A DNA stretch of 64,000 nucleotides from Cellvibrio sp. KY-YJ-3 (GCF_008806955.1 NZ_CP031727.1:2494001-2558000); one strand, 5' to 3'. Positions 34,411 to 43,586 are shown, counted from the stretch's first letter. The notes: generated by a model not told the origin, from the sequence alone. Made by a program: numbers and translations.

Positions 34411-34860
34411 ATGAACGCGAAAGAGCGAGGATTTTCACTGATTGAATTAATTACCGTAATGATTTTGCTCGGTATTCTTTCGATCACGCTTTTTTCACGC
34501 TTAGGCCCCGTTAACACAGCAGCAGTACAATCAGGCCGCGATGACATCATCGCGGCCTTATTTTTTGCGCAACAAACTGCGATGATGCGTAGCAACGGCG
34601 GCAATATTCGACTGGTTATCACCAGTAACAGTGTCAGTGTGACGGAAAATAATAATCCCATTGCGGTGACATCTACTTATTACCCGCTGGTTTTACCTCA
34701 AGGCGTTACGGCAACTACAACCGATGTGGACGGCGTGTTTATTTTTGACAAGCTGGGCCGTACTACGGCGGCAAGTATCACGCTTATCGGCTCTGGAAAC
34801 ACAGCAGGTACATCGGCAGTTATTCAGGTGGAGGCAAGTGGTTATGCTTACGCCAACTAA
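34411..34860 (+). CDS. mshC: Minor pilin MshC
   Basis: A 149-residue prepilin with cleavage site RG/FSLIELITVMILLGIL, giving Phe1 and Glu5 after a seven-residue leader (MNAKERG). The C-terminal domain is GspH-like: AALFFAQQTAMMRSNGGNIR is the helix extension and VFIFDKLGRTT a conserved beta turn. Minor pilins of this type prime pilus assembly. It follows the major pilin by 22 bases and overlaps mshD by 17 bases, so translation of C and D is coupled. Position and family features agree with MshC of Vibrio. Confidence 0.85.
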   Translation: MNAKERGFSLIELITVMILLGILSITLFSRLGPVNTAAVQSGRDDIIAALFFAQQTAMMRSNGGNIRLVITSNSVSVTENNNPIAVTSTYYPLVLPQGVTATTTDVDGVFIFDKLGRTTAASITLIGSGNTAGTSAVIQVEASGYAYAN

Positions 34861-35290
34861 AAAAAATCAGTCAGGTGTGAGCCTGATTGAATTGATTGTA
34901 TTTATTGTGGTGGTCAGTATTGCGCTCTTGGCGTTGGTGGGTATTTATCGCCAGGCGACCATTAATAATGCTGATCCCATTATTCGTATGCGTGCGCTGG
35001 AATCTGCACAATCCCTGCTCGATGAAATTATCTCCCTTAGATATGACGAAGCAACGCCAACAGGTGGTGTTCCTGCATGTTCAACGGTTGGAGCGATTGC
35101 TTGTAATAATTCACCTGACGACAATATGAACGACGTCGATGACTATCATAATTTTAGCGATACACCTTATCCAAATTATGTGCGTTCAGTGAGTGTGACA
35201 ACCGCCAATAACATCAAATTAATTACCGTCAGTGTGACCACACCCACTAGCGAAACCTTTTTGTTATCTGCCGAGCGAGCCAATTTTTAA
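34844..35290 (+). CDS. mshD: Minor pilin MshD
   Basis: A 148-residue prepilin with cleavage after QSG before VSLIELIVFIVVVSIALLAL, so Val1 instead of Phe1 but with Glu5 kept. The helical segment MRALESAQSLLDEIISLRYD is the GspI/PilV-like signature. The cysteines near residue 78 and 87 may form a disulfide. The reading frame is open 40 codons upstream, but the ATG at 34844 gives the canonical short leader MLTPTKKNQSG and overlaps mshC by 17 bases. The stop overlaps the mshO start by one base (TAATG). Confidence 0.85.
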   Translation: MLTPTKKNQSGVSLIELIVFIVVVSIALLALVGIYRQATINNADPIIRMRALESAQSLLDEIISLRYDEATPTGGVPACSTVGAIACNNSPDDNMNDVDDYHNFSDTPYPNYVRSVSVTTANNIKLITVSVTTPTSETFLLSAERANF

Positions 35291-36078
35291 TGCGTAACGT
35301 GCGCGCTGATCTGCAGAACTCCTCTGTGCGTGGTTTTACGCTGGTGGAGTTAATTGCGGTGATGGTGATTTTATCCATTATCGCCACCATTGGTGTGGGC
35401 TTTGTGGTGCGCGCAACCGAGTCTTACCAGAGCACACAAACCCGCGCGTTGTTGGTAAATACAGCACGACAATCCATTGAACGCATGACGCGACAATTGC
35501 GCGGCGCCTTGCCTTTTTCAGTACGTTTAACCAACGCCGATCAGTGCCTGCAATTTATGCCGATTGCAGCGGGTGGTAATTATTTTAATACGGTGCCGGA
35601 CCTACAAAATCTCGCGCAACTTACAACGACTGTTCCAGCCTCTCCAGTATCGATTGATTTTGGTACCGCCCGCTTTGTTGCTATAGGCGCTATGAGTGCC
35701 AATGAAATTTACGGTTCCTCGCCAGCGTCGCTAAGAGGCTATCTGGGTTATAACGCTGGCAGCTTACAGTTGGCTTCCAGCCAGCGATGGCAACGCAACT
35801 CCATTAATAAGCGCTTTTATTTGTTGGATAATGCACAAGCCTTTTGCCTGGTGGCGAATGAGTTGCGCTTTTACGGCGATATCAATCCGCAAAGCGCTAA
35901 CGTAAACCTTGCGGGCAATTTCGATATTCTCGCCCGGAATGTAACGGCAACTACCCCTTTTGTTTTTGTAAATGGATCTGCAAACCGTAATACACAGATA
36001 ACCTTATCGCTCACCTTTGCTACTGGTGATGAAAGTATTCATTACACCCAGGGAGTGTTTATTCGCAATGTTCCCTAA
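35290..36078 (+). CDS. mshO: Minor pilin MshO
   Basis: A 262-residue prepilin of the GspJ/PilW type. The leader ends RG before FTLVELIAVMVILSIIATIG (Phe1, Glu5). The conserved helix ARQSIERMTRQLRGALPFSV and the cysteines in QCLQFMP and FCLVANELRFYG match MshO proteins. Length is typical of MshO (about 250-270). It starts one base into the mshD stop and its end is followed by mshP after 13 bases. It should sit in the initiating minor-pilin complex, near the pilus tip. Confidence 0.87.
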   Translation: MRNVRADLQNSSVRGFTLVELIAVMVILSIIATIGVGFVVRATESYQSTQTRALLVNTARQSIERMTRQLRGALPFSVRLTNADQCLQFMPIAAGGNYFNTVPDLQNLAQLTTTVPASPVSIDFGTARFVAIGAMSANEIYGSSPASLRGYLGYNAGSLQLASSQRWQRNSINKRFYLLDNAQAFCLVANELRFYGDINPQSANVNLAGNFDILARNVTATTPFVFVNGSANRNTQITLSLTFATGDESIHYTQGVFIRNVP

Positions 36079-36091
36079 ACGCCAGGTCGCT

Positions 36092-36577
36092 ATGAATGTA
36101 AATACCCAGCGTGGTTTTTTATTGCCATTGGCACTTTTTATTATTGTGGTAATGGGAGTTTTGGCGCTCACTATTTCCCGCACATCAACCCAGTCACAAA
36201 CGGCGGTGGTGCAGGAATTTATGAGCCTGCAAAGTTTTTATGCGGCGGAGAGTGGCGCCCAACGTGGAATGAAAGCGATTTTTTTTGACGTGAATGGCCG
36301 CCAAGCGGCCGATGCCGCTTGTGCAAACATGAACATCAACCCCAATTATGCCGGTGTGGATGGGCTGAGTAGTTGTACGGTTACCGTGACCTGCAGCTGC
36401 CGTTATCAAAATGGTAATAATTGCGCACCGGGTACAGCCGCCAACTATTCAGCCACTGCCAGTGCAGACTTGTTAAAAAGTTTTTATACCATCAATAGCC
36501 TTGGCCGTTGTGGGGGGCACGAATATCGTGCAGAACGCAGGATTCAGGCGGGTGCATTTTTGGAGCAGGAACAATGA
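36092..36577 (+). CDS. mshP: Minor pilin MshP
   Basis: A 161-residue prepilin-like protein. The leader MNVNTQRG precedes FLLPLALFIIVVMGVLALTI; position 5 of the mature helix is leucine rather than glutamate, as in PilX/GspK-like subunits that cap the pilus tip. FMSLQSFYAAESGAQRGMKA is the family helix, and six cysteines cluster between about residues 75 and 113, so disulfides are likely. The frame extends upstream; the ATG at 36092 is preferred because AGGT lies five bases before it, while the ATG at 36068 overlaps mshO and has a poorly spaced GGGAG. The stop overlaps the mshQ start (ATGA). Confidence 0.83.
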   Translation: MNVNTQRGFLLPLALFIIVVMGVLALTISRTSTQSQTAVVQEFMSLQSFYAAESGAQRGMKAIFFDVNGRQAADAACANMNINPNYAGVDGLSSCTVTVTCSCRYQNGNNCAPGTAANYSATASADLLKSFYTINSLGRCGGHEYRAERRIQAGAFLEQEQ

Positions 36578-39500
36578 ACATTCTTGTTGCAAGCTTCTCT
36601 TTATTTTTTAGGAAATTGCATCTTTTTTTTGGGCTTTTTTTTGCTGGTATTTGCGTCCTTACTTGCTGCTTTGCCAGTGCCGTAAATGCCGCGACTTACA
36701 ATTTATCCAGTGGCCAGTATCCACCTTGTAATACTTCCTGGAGCGTATCGGGTACAACCTACACTTGTACCGGTAACGGGCGCGTTACCCTCGCGAGTGG
36801 TGATGTATTGGCTTCCAATGCCACCATTACCATTTCCGCTAACGACGGATTTGTACTGAGCAATAATGTAATAGGTTCGGTCACCAATAATATCAATTTG
36901 GTTTCCAGTTACGGTGCTATCCAATCCGGCAATACCAACACCCTTTATGGTTCAATTACCAGCGACAGCAGCCCCATTACTCTGGTCAATACTACCGTCA
37001 CAGGAGCAATTACTACGAGCGGTAGTATTAATCTAACGGGCGGCAGTGTTGGTGGAAAAGTTACGAGTAGCAGCAATACTATTACCACAAACGGCACTAA
37101 TTTATACGGCGGCGCCCAAGCTAGGTCAGGCATGAGTTTTACGGGCGGAACCCTCGCGGGCAGTTTTGTAATGACGTCAAATAATCCTGTCACTTTTTCC
37201 GGTGTGACCATGACCTCGGGTAGCATATCCGGCGCGAGTACGGTCAGTATCCAAAATGGCAGTGTGATTGGCTCCTCCTCTTCTTCTGTCACTATTTCCA
37301 GCAACAGTGGGGCAATAACCGTTAATAATTCTATCGTCTATGGAAGTTTAACGGCGCCTGGTTATTCAACAGTAAACGTGACCAATAACGGTACCGTATA
37401 TGGCTCCTGTTTGCCCAATTCCACGCCCACCAATGCTTGTAATTCCACTCCCGTTGTTTGTACGACGGGACTGATAGGTGGACTGTTGGGCAACTATTAC
37501 AACAATACGAATTTATCCGGGAACCCTGCTGGTACTCGGCTGGATACCAACATCAACTTTGATTGGGGCACAGGTTCCCCCGGTGTGAGCAATGTTAATA
37601 GCAACCAATTCGGTGTGGTCTGGACTGGTAAGCTGCGAGCACCTACAACGGGTAATTATCGCTTCCAGACTGTGTCTGACGATGGCGTTAGGCTTTGGGT
37701 TAACAACCAATTAATTATTAATAACTGGAATGATCACGCAGCGGCCACAGATACCAGCACGACTATCGCTTTACAGGCTGGATATGCCTACGATGTTCGC
37801 CTTGAATATTATGAAAATACTGGTCAGGCGGTAATCAGGTTGTTATGGAGTCCGCCGGGCACTGCTACTTTTTCCACCTTGGGTACAGCAGGGGATCCTA
37901 ACCAAAGCACAGCAAATTATTGCGAGGTACCCGTCGCCAATTGTAATAATGGTTTTGTTGGTGCTGCCGTTGGGCAATATTTTAATAACAATAATTTATC
38001 TGGTAGTGCGACAGCAACCCGCCAGGATCTCGCTATCGATTTTGATTGGGGAACGGGGGCGCCAGGTGTTCCAGGCGTAAACGCCGATAATTTTTCTGTG
38101 CGTTGGAATGCGACCTTAAAAGTTGACACTACCGGAAGTTATCAATTTCAAACATTGTCGGATGATGGTGTACGCCTGTGGGTTAATAACCAGCTAGTGA
38201 TTGATAACTGGACAGTGCACGCGGTTACTACAGACACTAGTCCAACGATCAACCTTACGGCGGGTCAGACTTATCCCTTGCGTTTGGAGTTTTATGAGAA
38301 CGGTGGCCATGCCGTTATTTCGCTACGCTGGCGTCGCCCGGGTGATTCGAGCTTCCTGCCCATTTCGGGGTGCCCTGCGAAAGTGAGTTATTACGGTATA
38401 TCTCACAGCGGCACTGGTTTAACTTGTACTGCGGAACCAATAATCATTAGGGCCTACGATGCCAATGGTGCATTGGTTGCGCCGGATCCAGGAACACAGG
38501 TTATGCTGTCCACTGCGCCTGCAACGGGAACCTGGGTTGCAAATAACTATACTTTTACGGGAACTGAAAATGCCTTTCAAGCCTTTCTGCGACAAACAAC
38601 ACCCGCGACGCTTAACATTAATGTCACTGACGGTAGTTTTTCAGAGAGCCCGAGTCTTGACCCTTCAATTACGTTTTTGGATACAGGTTTAAAATTTTAC
38701 AACGCAACAGGTTCTAATGCGGCAATTGCAAACCAACGAGCAGGCGTAACCGCAACTACACCTGTCCTGCGCGCTGTGCGCACTAATAGCGATACAGGTG
38801 CATGTGAAGCACGAGTTGCTGGCACGCGCACGGTGAATATTGGTTATGAATGTATCAATCCGACAACTTGTGTAGCCGGTCAAGTATTCACGTTACAAGG
38901 AACTGGCGTTGCAGCTAACAATTTGAACGGGAGTGCAAATCGTACATCTGTGGCGCTCACCTTCAATGCTAATGGTGAAGCGCCAATTCCTTTTAACTAC
39001 GCTGATGTAGGGCGCGTTCGCCTTCATGCTTCATTACCGCTTGCGGCTTCTGGCAATAATCCGGCTATTACGCTTGCAGGAAGCAGTTCTGATTTTGTAG
39101 TGCGACCTGAGCGATTAGCTGTCACTGCCGTGCAGCGATCCAACGGTACAAGCAATCCCGGTGGTACCACCGCACTGGGAGCTGCAGCTGGTTTTGCGGC
39201 GGCAGGGGAGGCGTTTAAAGTAGTAGTGCAAGCACAAAATGCCAACCAACAGCCCACGCCAAATTTTGGCCGTGAGATCCAAAGTGAAAATAATATTTTG
39301 CTTAAGGAATTTGCATTGGTTCATCCAGTTGGTGCTACGCTAACCTCTCTTACCAACGGCACCGCCGGTAGTTTTGCTGCAACAAATCCTCAAGGCAGTT
39401 TTGAAAATACTAATCTGCGCTGGAACCAGGTGGGGAGTTTAACCCTGCGCCCTGAACTTGCAGACAATGATTATCTAGGTGCGGGCGCACCTAATTATAT

Positions 39501-40455
39501 TGTTAGTAATACGGTCGGACGTTTTTATCCTGACCGCTTCGAAATGGTTTCTAAATCACTGAGCAATGGCTGCAGTACGTTTTCATATATGTCGCAGCAG
39601 CACTTGCCGCTGAATTATGAAATACAAGCTCAATCCTTGAGCGGTACTATGCTTTCCAATTATGGGGCCACTTACGGTACTTTGCCGAGCCTTGCTTACG
39701 TGGCAGAAAACGCCAATGCCGCTAACGGCGCGGTGCTGAGCCCACGGGTGATTGAAACCAGTGCAAAAAATTGGAGTGCCGGCCGCTTACTTGTCGCCAC
39801 TAATGCGACGTTTAATCGTGTAGCAACACCTGATGGCCCTTACCCTGAATTAAATATTGGTTTAACGCTCACAGATACTTTCGATGGCCGTGAACTTGCG
39901 GCAAGAGACATGAATGCGACCACCACAGGGGTATGTTCCGGTGCTGCCTGTACCGCACGTCAGCTCAACACTACACCGCTTAATTTACGCTTCGGACGTT
40001 TGCGTTTGGACGACGCTTTTGGTTCTGGCTCTGCTGATTTACCGGTAAATTTTATTGCCGAATATTGGTATGGAAATCGATTTGTTAAAAACCTGAATGA
40101 TAGTTGCACTCTGATTTTGCGCAGTGCAATTAATTATCCTGCGGGCAGTATATTAACTCCGGCGAATTTAACAGTAGGTCTCAGTGGTGGATCCACCACT
40201 GGAATTTATAATTCCATGACCCCAATCGAAATTGCGTTTTCAGGTGGTGATGCAGGGCACAGGTTTTCGGCGCCGGGTGCAAATGCCTCGGGAACATTTA
40301 ATGTTAATGTCAATTTAACTAGCTATCCCTGGTTACGTTTTGATTGGAATGGTGATGGTGTACATACCGATACGTCACTACCCGCGGCCCAATATGGTTT
40401 TGGCCAATATCGCGGCCATGATCGGATTATTTACTGGCGCGAACGTTTTGACTAA
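36574..40455 (+). CDS. mshQ: MshQ: large MSHA surface protein with two PA14 domains and DUF6701
   Basis: A 1293-residue exported protein, last of the msh operon. After a signal peptide (cleavage near NAA, about 39-40) comes a Ser/Thr/Asn/Gly-rich region of short repeats (about 45-280), beta-helix-like. Two PA14 domains follow at about 299-440 and 460-600: both contain the near-identical core SDDGVRLWVNNQL followed by a NW and a [YF]EN turn. PA14 modules of adhesins and glycosidases bind carbohydrate. The remainder (about 600-1290) is the cysteine-containing DUF6701 region found at the C-terminus of MshQ proteins, ending YGFGQYRGHDRIIYWRERFD. The start ATG overlaps mshP by four bases with GGAGCAGGA upstream. 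The inferred role is an MSHA-associated tip or surface adhesin with glycan-binding modules. Confidence 0.87.
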   Translation: MNILVASFSLFFRKLHLFFGLFFAGICVLTCCFASAVNAATYNLSSGQYPPCNTSWSVSGTTYTCTGNGRVTLASGDVLASNATITISANDGFVLSNNVIGSVTNNINLVSSYGAIQSGNTNTLYGSITSDSSPITLVNTTVTGAITTSGSINLTGGSVGGKVTSSSNTITTNGTNLYGGAQARSGMSFTGGTLAGSFVMTSNNPVTFSGVTMTSGSISGASTVSIQNGSVIGSSSSSVTISSNSGAITVNNSIVYGSLTAPGYSTVNVTNNGTVYGSCLPNSTPTNACNSTPVVCTTGLIGGLLGNYYNNTNLSGNPAGTRLDTNINFDWGTGSPGVSNVNSNQFGVVWTGKLRAPTTGNYRFQTVSDDGVRLWVNNQLIINNWNDHAAATDTSTTIALQAGYAYDVRLEYYENTGQAVIRLLWSPPGTATFSTLGTAGDPNQSTANYCEVPVANCNNGFVGAAVGQYFNNNNLSGSATATRQDLAIDFDWGTGAPGVPGVNADNFSVRWNATLKVDTTGSYQFQTLSDDGVRLWVNNQLVIDNWTVHAVTTDTSPTINLTAGQTYPLRLEFYENGGHAVISLRWRRPGDSSFLPISGCPAKVSYYGISHSGTGLTCTAEPIIIRAYDANGALVAPDPGTQVMLSTAPATGTWVANNYTFTGTENAFQAFLRQTTPATLNINVTDGSFSESPSLDPSITFLDTGLKFYNATGSNAAIANQRAGVTATTPVLRAVRTNSDTGACEARVAGTRTVNIGYECINPTTCVAGQVFTLQGTGVAANNLNGSANRTSVALTFNANGEAPIPFNYADVGRVRLHASLPLAASGNNPAITLAGSSSDFVVRPERLAVTAVQRSNGTSNPGGTTALGAAAGFAAAGEAFKVVVQAQNANQQPTPNFGREIQSENNILLKEFALVHPVGATLTSLTNGTAGSFAATNPQGSFENTNLRWNQVGSLTLRPELADNDYLGAGAPNYIVSNTVGRFYPDRFEMVSKSLSNGCSTFSYMSQQHLPLNYEIQAQSLSGTMLSNYGATYGTLPSLAYVAENANAANGAVLSPRVIETSAKNWSAGRLLVATNATFNRVATPDGPYPELNIGLTLTDTFDGRELAARDMNATTTGVCSGAACTARQLNTTPLNLRFGRLRLDDAFGSGSADLPVNFIAEYWYGNRFVKNLNDSCTLILRSAINYPAGSILTPANLTVGLSGGSTTGIYNSMTPIEIAFSGGDAGHRFSAPGANASGTFNVNVNLTSYPWLRFDWNGDGVHTDTSLPAAQYGFGQYRGHDRIIYWRERFD

Positions 40456-40479
40456 TTGAGGCATTATCAACAAATAATT

Positions 40480-40893
40480 ATGGATATGACCATCACCACC
40501 CCGAGCTTATTATTTCCAGCAATTTCATTATTAATGCTGGCTTACACCAATCGCTTTGTGACGCTGGCGAATGTGATTCGCCAGCTGAGTAATCTGGATA
40601 ACGCACCTAGCCGTGATATTGTGATTCGCCAAATCGACAACCTGCGTATTCGCATGACTGTGATTCGATTTATGCAGGCATTTGGGGTTTTATCGTTTGT
40701 GTTTTGCACCTTGTCGATGTTTTCGCTGTTGTTAGCGTTTCAGGTGGCGGGCATGTATTTGTTTGCTGCAAGTTTAGTATTGTTGGTGGTGTCTTTGTTA
40801 TTTTCATTTTACGAAGTGAATATTTCAACCAAGGCGATAAATATCGAACTGGAAAAGTTTGATGCGGTGATGCAAAAACACAAACACGATTAA
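40480..40893 (+). CDS. DUF2721 family membrane protein
   Basis: A 137-residue inner-membrane protein of family DUF2721, without known function. Three hydrophobic helices are visible, at about 8-27, 64-87 and 90-112, with the conserved polar patch RQLSNLDNAPSRD and RQIDNLRIRM between the first and second. The end (KAINIELEKFDAVMQKHKHD) is a soluble helix. The frame begins with a TTG right after the mshQ stop, but ATG codons at 40480 or 40486 are more likely starts; none has a good ribosome-binding site. It may be transcribed with the msh operon because only 24 bases separate it from mshQ, but a role in the pilus is not implied. Confidence 0.75.
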   Translation: MDMTITTPSLLFPAISLLMLAYTNRFVTLANVIRQLSNLDNAPSRDIVIRQIDNLRIRMTVIRFMQAFGVLSFVFCTLSMFSLLLAFQVAGMYLFAASLVLLVVSLLFSFYEVNISTKAINIELEKFDAVMQKHKHD

Positions 40894-40929
40894 TGCTTAC
40901 TTTTTTACCAAGGAATCTTGGGGATCAAT

Positions 40930-40958
40930 AAAAATGGCAGCGGATGGCTGCCATTTTT
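40930..40958. terminator. Bidirectional terminator after the MSHA operon
   Basis: AAAAATGGCAG (40930-40940) and CTGCCATTTTT (40948-40958) form an 11-bp perfect stem with a seven-base loop. It ends the msh-DUF2721 transcript and, read leftwards, the gcvR transcript. Confidence 0.85.
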
Positions 40959-41002
40959 GTCCGCGCAATAAAGCCCATAAGGAGAGCAGGGGCCTAACAG
41001 CA

Positions 41003-41530
41003 TTATCGCTCGGTGGACGATTCCAGGCGTATATCAACTGCCAGTTCATCGGCAATTTTATCCAGGTAGTCATATAGCTCATTCATATCGACCGATTTAG
41101 GCACCTCAATCACACCCGTGGCCTCAAACAGTGGTTCGCCGGACCAAGGCATACTTGAACACGCCGTTTCCAGTTCGCCCATGTTAATATGGCGAGCGGC
41201 GAAAGCTTGGGCTATTTCGCGTACAATACCGGGCCTATCATTGCCCACGACGCTAAAGCTAAATTCACGGCAATCGGGTTTGCTAATAGTAACGGCGTCT
41301 TCGATAACGATTTTCAGCCCTTTTTCGGCCAATTGATTCAGTGCAGTACGCAGCTCCGCCAGATGTGACTCCGCAACGGCAACCTGCAGGATACCCGCGA
41401 ACTTACCAGCCAAGTGTGCCATACGGCTTTCAAGCCAATTGCCATGGTGTTGGTTAATAGTGTGTGCAAGCAGTTCCACAACACCGGGGCGATCGTCACA
41501 AATTACAGTTAAAACAAGTTGTGTATTCAC
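41003..41530 (-). CDS. gcvR: Glycine cleavage system repressor GcvR-like protein (two ACT domains)
   Basis: A 175-residue regulator with two ACT domains: the first at about 5-75 (LTVICDDRPGVVELLAHTIN), the second at about 90-170 (FSFSVVGNDRPGIVREIAQA). This is the layout of GcvR, which binds GcvA and represses the gcv operon when glycine is low. It contains no DNA-binding domain, as expected. No gcv gene is in this window. Paralogues of GcvR in gammaproteobacteria exist with unproven targets, so the symbol is a family-level call. It is leftward, alone, and shares a terminator with the upstream convergent unit. Confidence 0.85.
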   Translation of the reverse strand: MNTQLVLTVICDDRPGVVELLAHTINQHHGNWLESRMAHLAGKFAGILQVAVAESHLAELRTALNQLAEKGLKIVIEDAVTISKPDCREFSFSVVGNDRPGIVREIAQAFAARHINMGELETACSSMPWSGEPLFEATGVIEVPKSVDMNELYDYLDKIADELAVDIRLESSTER

Positions 41531-41685
41531 GGCAATTCCTTAATGGTTATTGATTCGGTGTTTTTAGATTATTTATCCATTCGCTAAGCGGTTAATTCGC
41601 TGTGTTATCCAGTTTAAGATTACTCTGCTTGTTGTTACTGAACAAGCTGTGAGTGAACCCCTATTGTTAAGTCAGAGATAAGCCG

Positions 41686-41928
41686 ATGATTATTCCCTAT
41701 GAACAATTATCGAGCGATACCTTGCAAGGACTGATAGAAGAGTTTATTACCCGTGACGGTACTGATTACGGTGTAGAGGAAGTATCGCTCGCAACTAAAG
41801 TTGAGCAAGTTAAAAAACTGTTAAAGCGTCGCGAGGTAGTGGTGGTGTTTGATTTTTCGACCGAGTCCGCCAGTTTGCTTACTCGTCACGATGCTGAGCT
41901 TATCGCGCAGAATAATACTGCCGATTAA
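41686..41928 (+). CDS. yheU: YheU family protein (UPF0270)
   Basis: An 80-residue acidic protein of the YheU family, of unknown function. The diagnostic N-terminus MIIPYEQLSSDTLQGLIEEF and the GTDYGVEEVSLATKVEQVKK segment are complete, and the C-terminus (VVVFDFSTESASLL) matches. E. coli YheU is 72 residues. It is followed by rlmM after 27 bases in the same direction and is probably co-transcribed. Confidence 0.92.
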   Translation: MIIPYEQLSSDTLQGLIEEFITRDGTDYGVEEVSLATKVEQVKKLLKRREVVVVFDFSTESASLLTRHDAELIAQNNTAD

Positions 41929-41955
41929 TTTTTTACTCTTTATGATGAGAATATT

Positions 41956-43008
41956 GTGAATCATTTATTTTTGCATTGTCGCGCAGGATTTGAAAAAGAA
42001 TGTGCGGCGGAAATATCCGATCTGGCTGCTGGTTTGGGTATCTATGGTTACAGTAAAACCAAAGACAATAGCGCCTATGTACTTTTTATTACCCACGAAC
42101 CGGATGGTGCGGACAATCTGATGAAGCTGTTGGGTTTTCGCAAATTGATTTTTGCTCGCCAATGGTTTGTATGCGCTGGTTTAATTGATGATTTACCGGT
42201 TACTGATCGCGTGACTCCCCTCTGTGCGGCTGCGGCGGATTTGCCAAAAACCTGCGAATTAATCATTGAGACAGTCGATACCAACGAAGGTAAAGAGCTG
42301 TCGGGTTTAAGTAAAAAAATCACCGCACCATTTGAAAAAGCGCTGCGAGCCGCCCAATTGGTTTACCCGAAAAGCCCAATGCGTCTGCATTTGGTATTTA
42401 TCTCCGGTACTCAGGCTTATGTGGGCTTTAGTCCCATTTATAATTCATCACAGTGGCCCATGGGCATTGCGCGTTTGCGTTTACCGAAAGAAGCGCCCAG
42501 CCGTGCAACCTTAAAATTGGAGGAGGCTTGGCACCATTTCATTCCCGCAGAAGAGTGGGATGTTCGCTTGGCTTCAGGAATGCGCGCGGTAGATCTGGGG
42601 GCAGCACCCGGTGGTTGGACCTGGCAGCTGGTGCAGCGCGGAATGTATGTAGAGGCCGTAGATAACGGGCCTATGGATAAAAATCTGCTGGAAACCGGGC
42701 AGGTATTGCATATTTTGACCGACGGTTTTTTATATGAACCTAAAAAGCCAGTGCACTGGTTGGTCTGCGATATTGTAGATAAACCCGCGCGAGTGACCAG
42801 TATGATTATTCGCTGGTTCACTAAAAAACATTGTCGCGAAGCCATTTTTAATTTGAAGCTACCAATGAAGCAGCGTTATGCCGAAGTGAAAAAATGTGAA
42901 GAGCGGATTCGCGCTGAGTTGGAAAAGGCGGGGTTTAAATTGGATATTCAATTTAAGCAGCTGTATCACGATCGTGAAGAAGTAACAGGATATTTGCGAG
43001 TGTATTAA
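41956..43008 (+). CDS. rlmM: 23S rRNA (cytidine-2498-2'-O)-methyltransferase RlmM
   Basis: A 350-residue SAM-dependent methyltransferase that modifies C2498 in the peptidyl transferase loop of 23S rRNA. The N-terminal half is the RNA-binding THUMP-like region (LFLHCRAGFEKECAAEI at the start, SPMRLHLVFISG later). The C-terminal half is an RrmJ-type Rossmann domain: motif I is DLGAAPGGWTWQL (about 214-226), the second acidic motif is WLVCDIVDKPAR, and the catalytic lysine lies in FNLKLPMKQRY. The start is GTG at 41956, 27 bases after yheU. Length is slightly below E. coli RlmM (366). A hairpin terminator follows the stop. Confidence 0.96.
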   Translation: MNHLFLHCRAGFEKECAAEISDLAAGLGIYGYSKTKDNSAYVLFITHEPDGADNLMKLLGFRKLIFARQWFVCAGLIDDLPVTDRVTPLCAAAADLPKTCELIIETVDTNEGKELSGLSKKITAPFEKALRAAQLVYPKSPMRLHLVFISGTQAYVGFSPIYNSSQWPMGIARLRLPKEAPSRATLKLEEAWHHFIPAEEWDVRLASGMRAVDLGAAPGGWTWQLVQRGMYVEAVDNGPMDKNLLETGQVLHILTDGFLYEPKKPVHWLVCDIVDKPARVTSMIIRWFTKKHCREAIFNLKLPMKQRYAEVKKCEERIRAELEKAGFKLDIQFKQLYHDREEVTGYLRVY

Positions 43009-43015
43009 TCCTCGT

Positions 43016-43059
43016 GTGAGTTGGCGATAAGTTGATCGCCAACTCACTAGCTGGTTTTT
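43016..43059. terminator. Terminator between rlmM and the convergent hypothetical gene
   Basis: GTGAGTTGGCGAT (43016-43028) and ATCGCCAACTCAC (43035-43047) make a 13-bp perfect stem with a six-base loop. TTTTTT follows seven bases later, so it is a good terminator for rlmM and a likely stop for the opposite gene. Confidence 0.75.
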
Positions 43060-43076
43060 TGTTAGATGCTTAAAAC

Positions 43077-43538
43077 TTAATGATAAGAGGTGCGGTCATT
43101 TTGATCCGCTGCAGTATTTTGCAAAACCCATTCGGTGAGTTGTACCCAATCTTCAATAAGGGTTCGCAGCAGTGTCATGTGGCCCGGAGGAAGATTTTTA
43201 TCACGCAACGCGCTCTCGCCAATCTCGGTTAATACCGATACTATTTTGCCAATAGTGTGTGCTTTGAGCGAATCCAGAACCTGGGAATTGAGTAACATTT
43301 CGCCGGTATAGGCAGATTGCAGATCTTCGTAGGAAACATTGGGTATTGTATCTATTGCTTGTTTGACTGCGTGAGCCAAAAGAGGGTTGTTATTGCGCAG
43401 CAAACGAAACGTAAGTTCCAGTGCTTGGCGGCTAAAAAAGTCTGTTGGCATATAATCTACTGCTGGTTTCCGAGACATCGAACCTGGTTCCTCGGTAGTG
43501 AAATTTTCTCCTACACGTTTTTCCATTATTGATAGCAT
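43077..43538 (-). CDS. Hypothetical protein, mostly helical
   Basis: A 153-residue protein that I do not recognise. It has no signal peptide or membrane segment. The first 20 residues are polar and variable; from about residue 30 (DFFSRQALELTFRLLRNNNP) it is predicted almost all-helical with leucine-rich amphipathic helices to residue 140. The start could be 43538, 43526 or the ATG at 43478, which has AGGTT just upstream. It diverges from tusA with 48 bases between the starts and is convergent with rlmM. Nothing in the neighbourhood suggests a role. Confidence 0.6.
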   Translation of the reverse strand: MLSIMEKRVGENFTTEEPGSMSRKPAVDYMPTDFFSRQALELTFRLLRNNNPLLAHAVKQAIDTIPNVSYEDLQSAYTGEMLLNSQVLDSLKAHTIGKIVSVLTEIGESALRDKNLPPGHMTLLRTLIEDWVQLTEWVLQNTAADQNDRTSYH

Positions 43539-43586
43539 AGCAACTTCACTGTTCTTCGCTTGTGTATTTATAGACGATTTAAAACT

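Noticed and set aside
40456-40479. TTG start for the DUF2721 gene directly after the mshQ stop
   Set aside because: The eight added residues are polar and unlike the family; the ATG at 40480 is more likely, though neither has a good ribosome-binding site.
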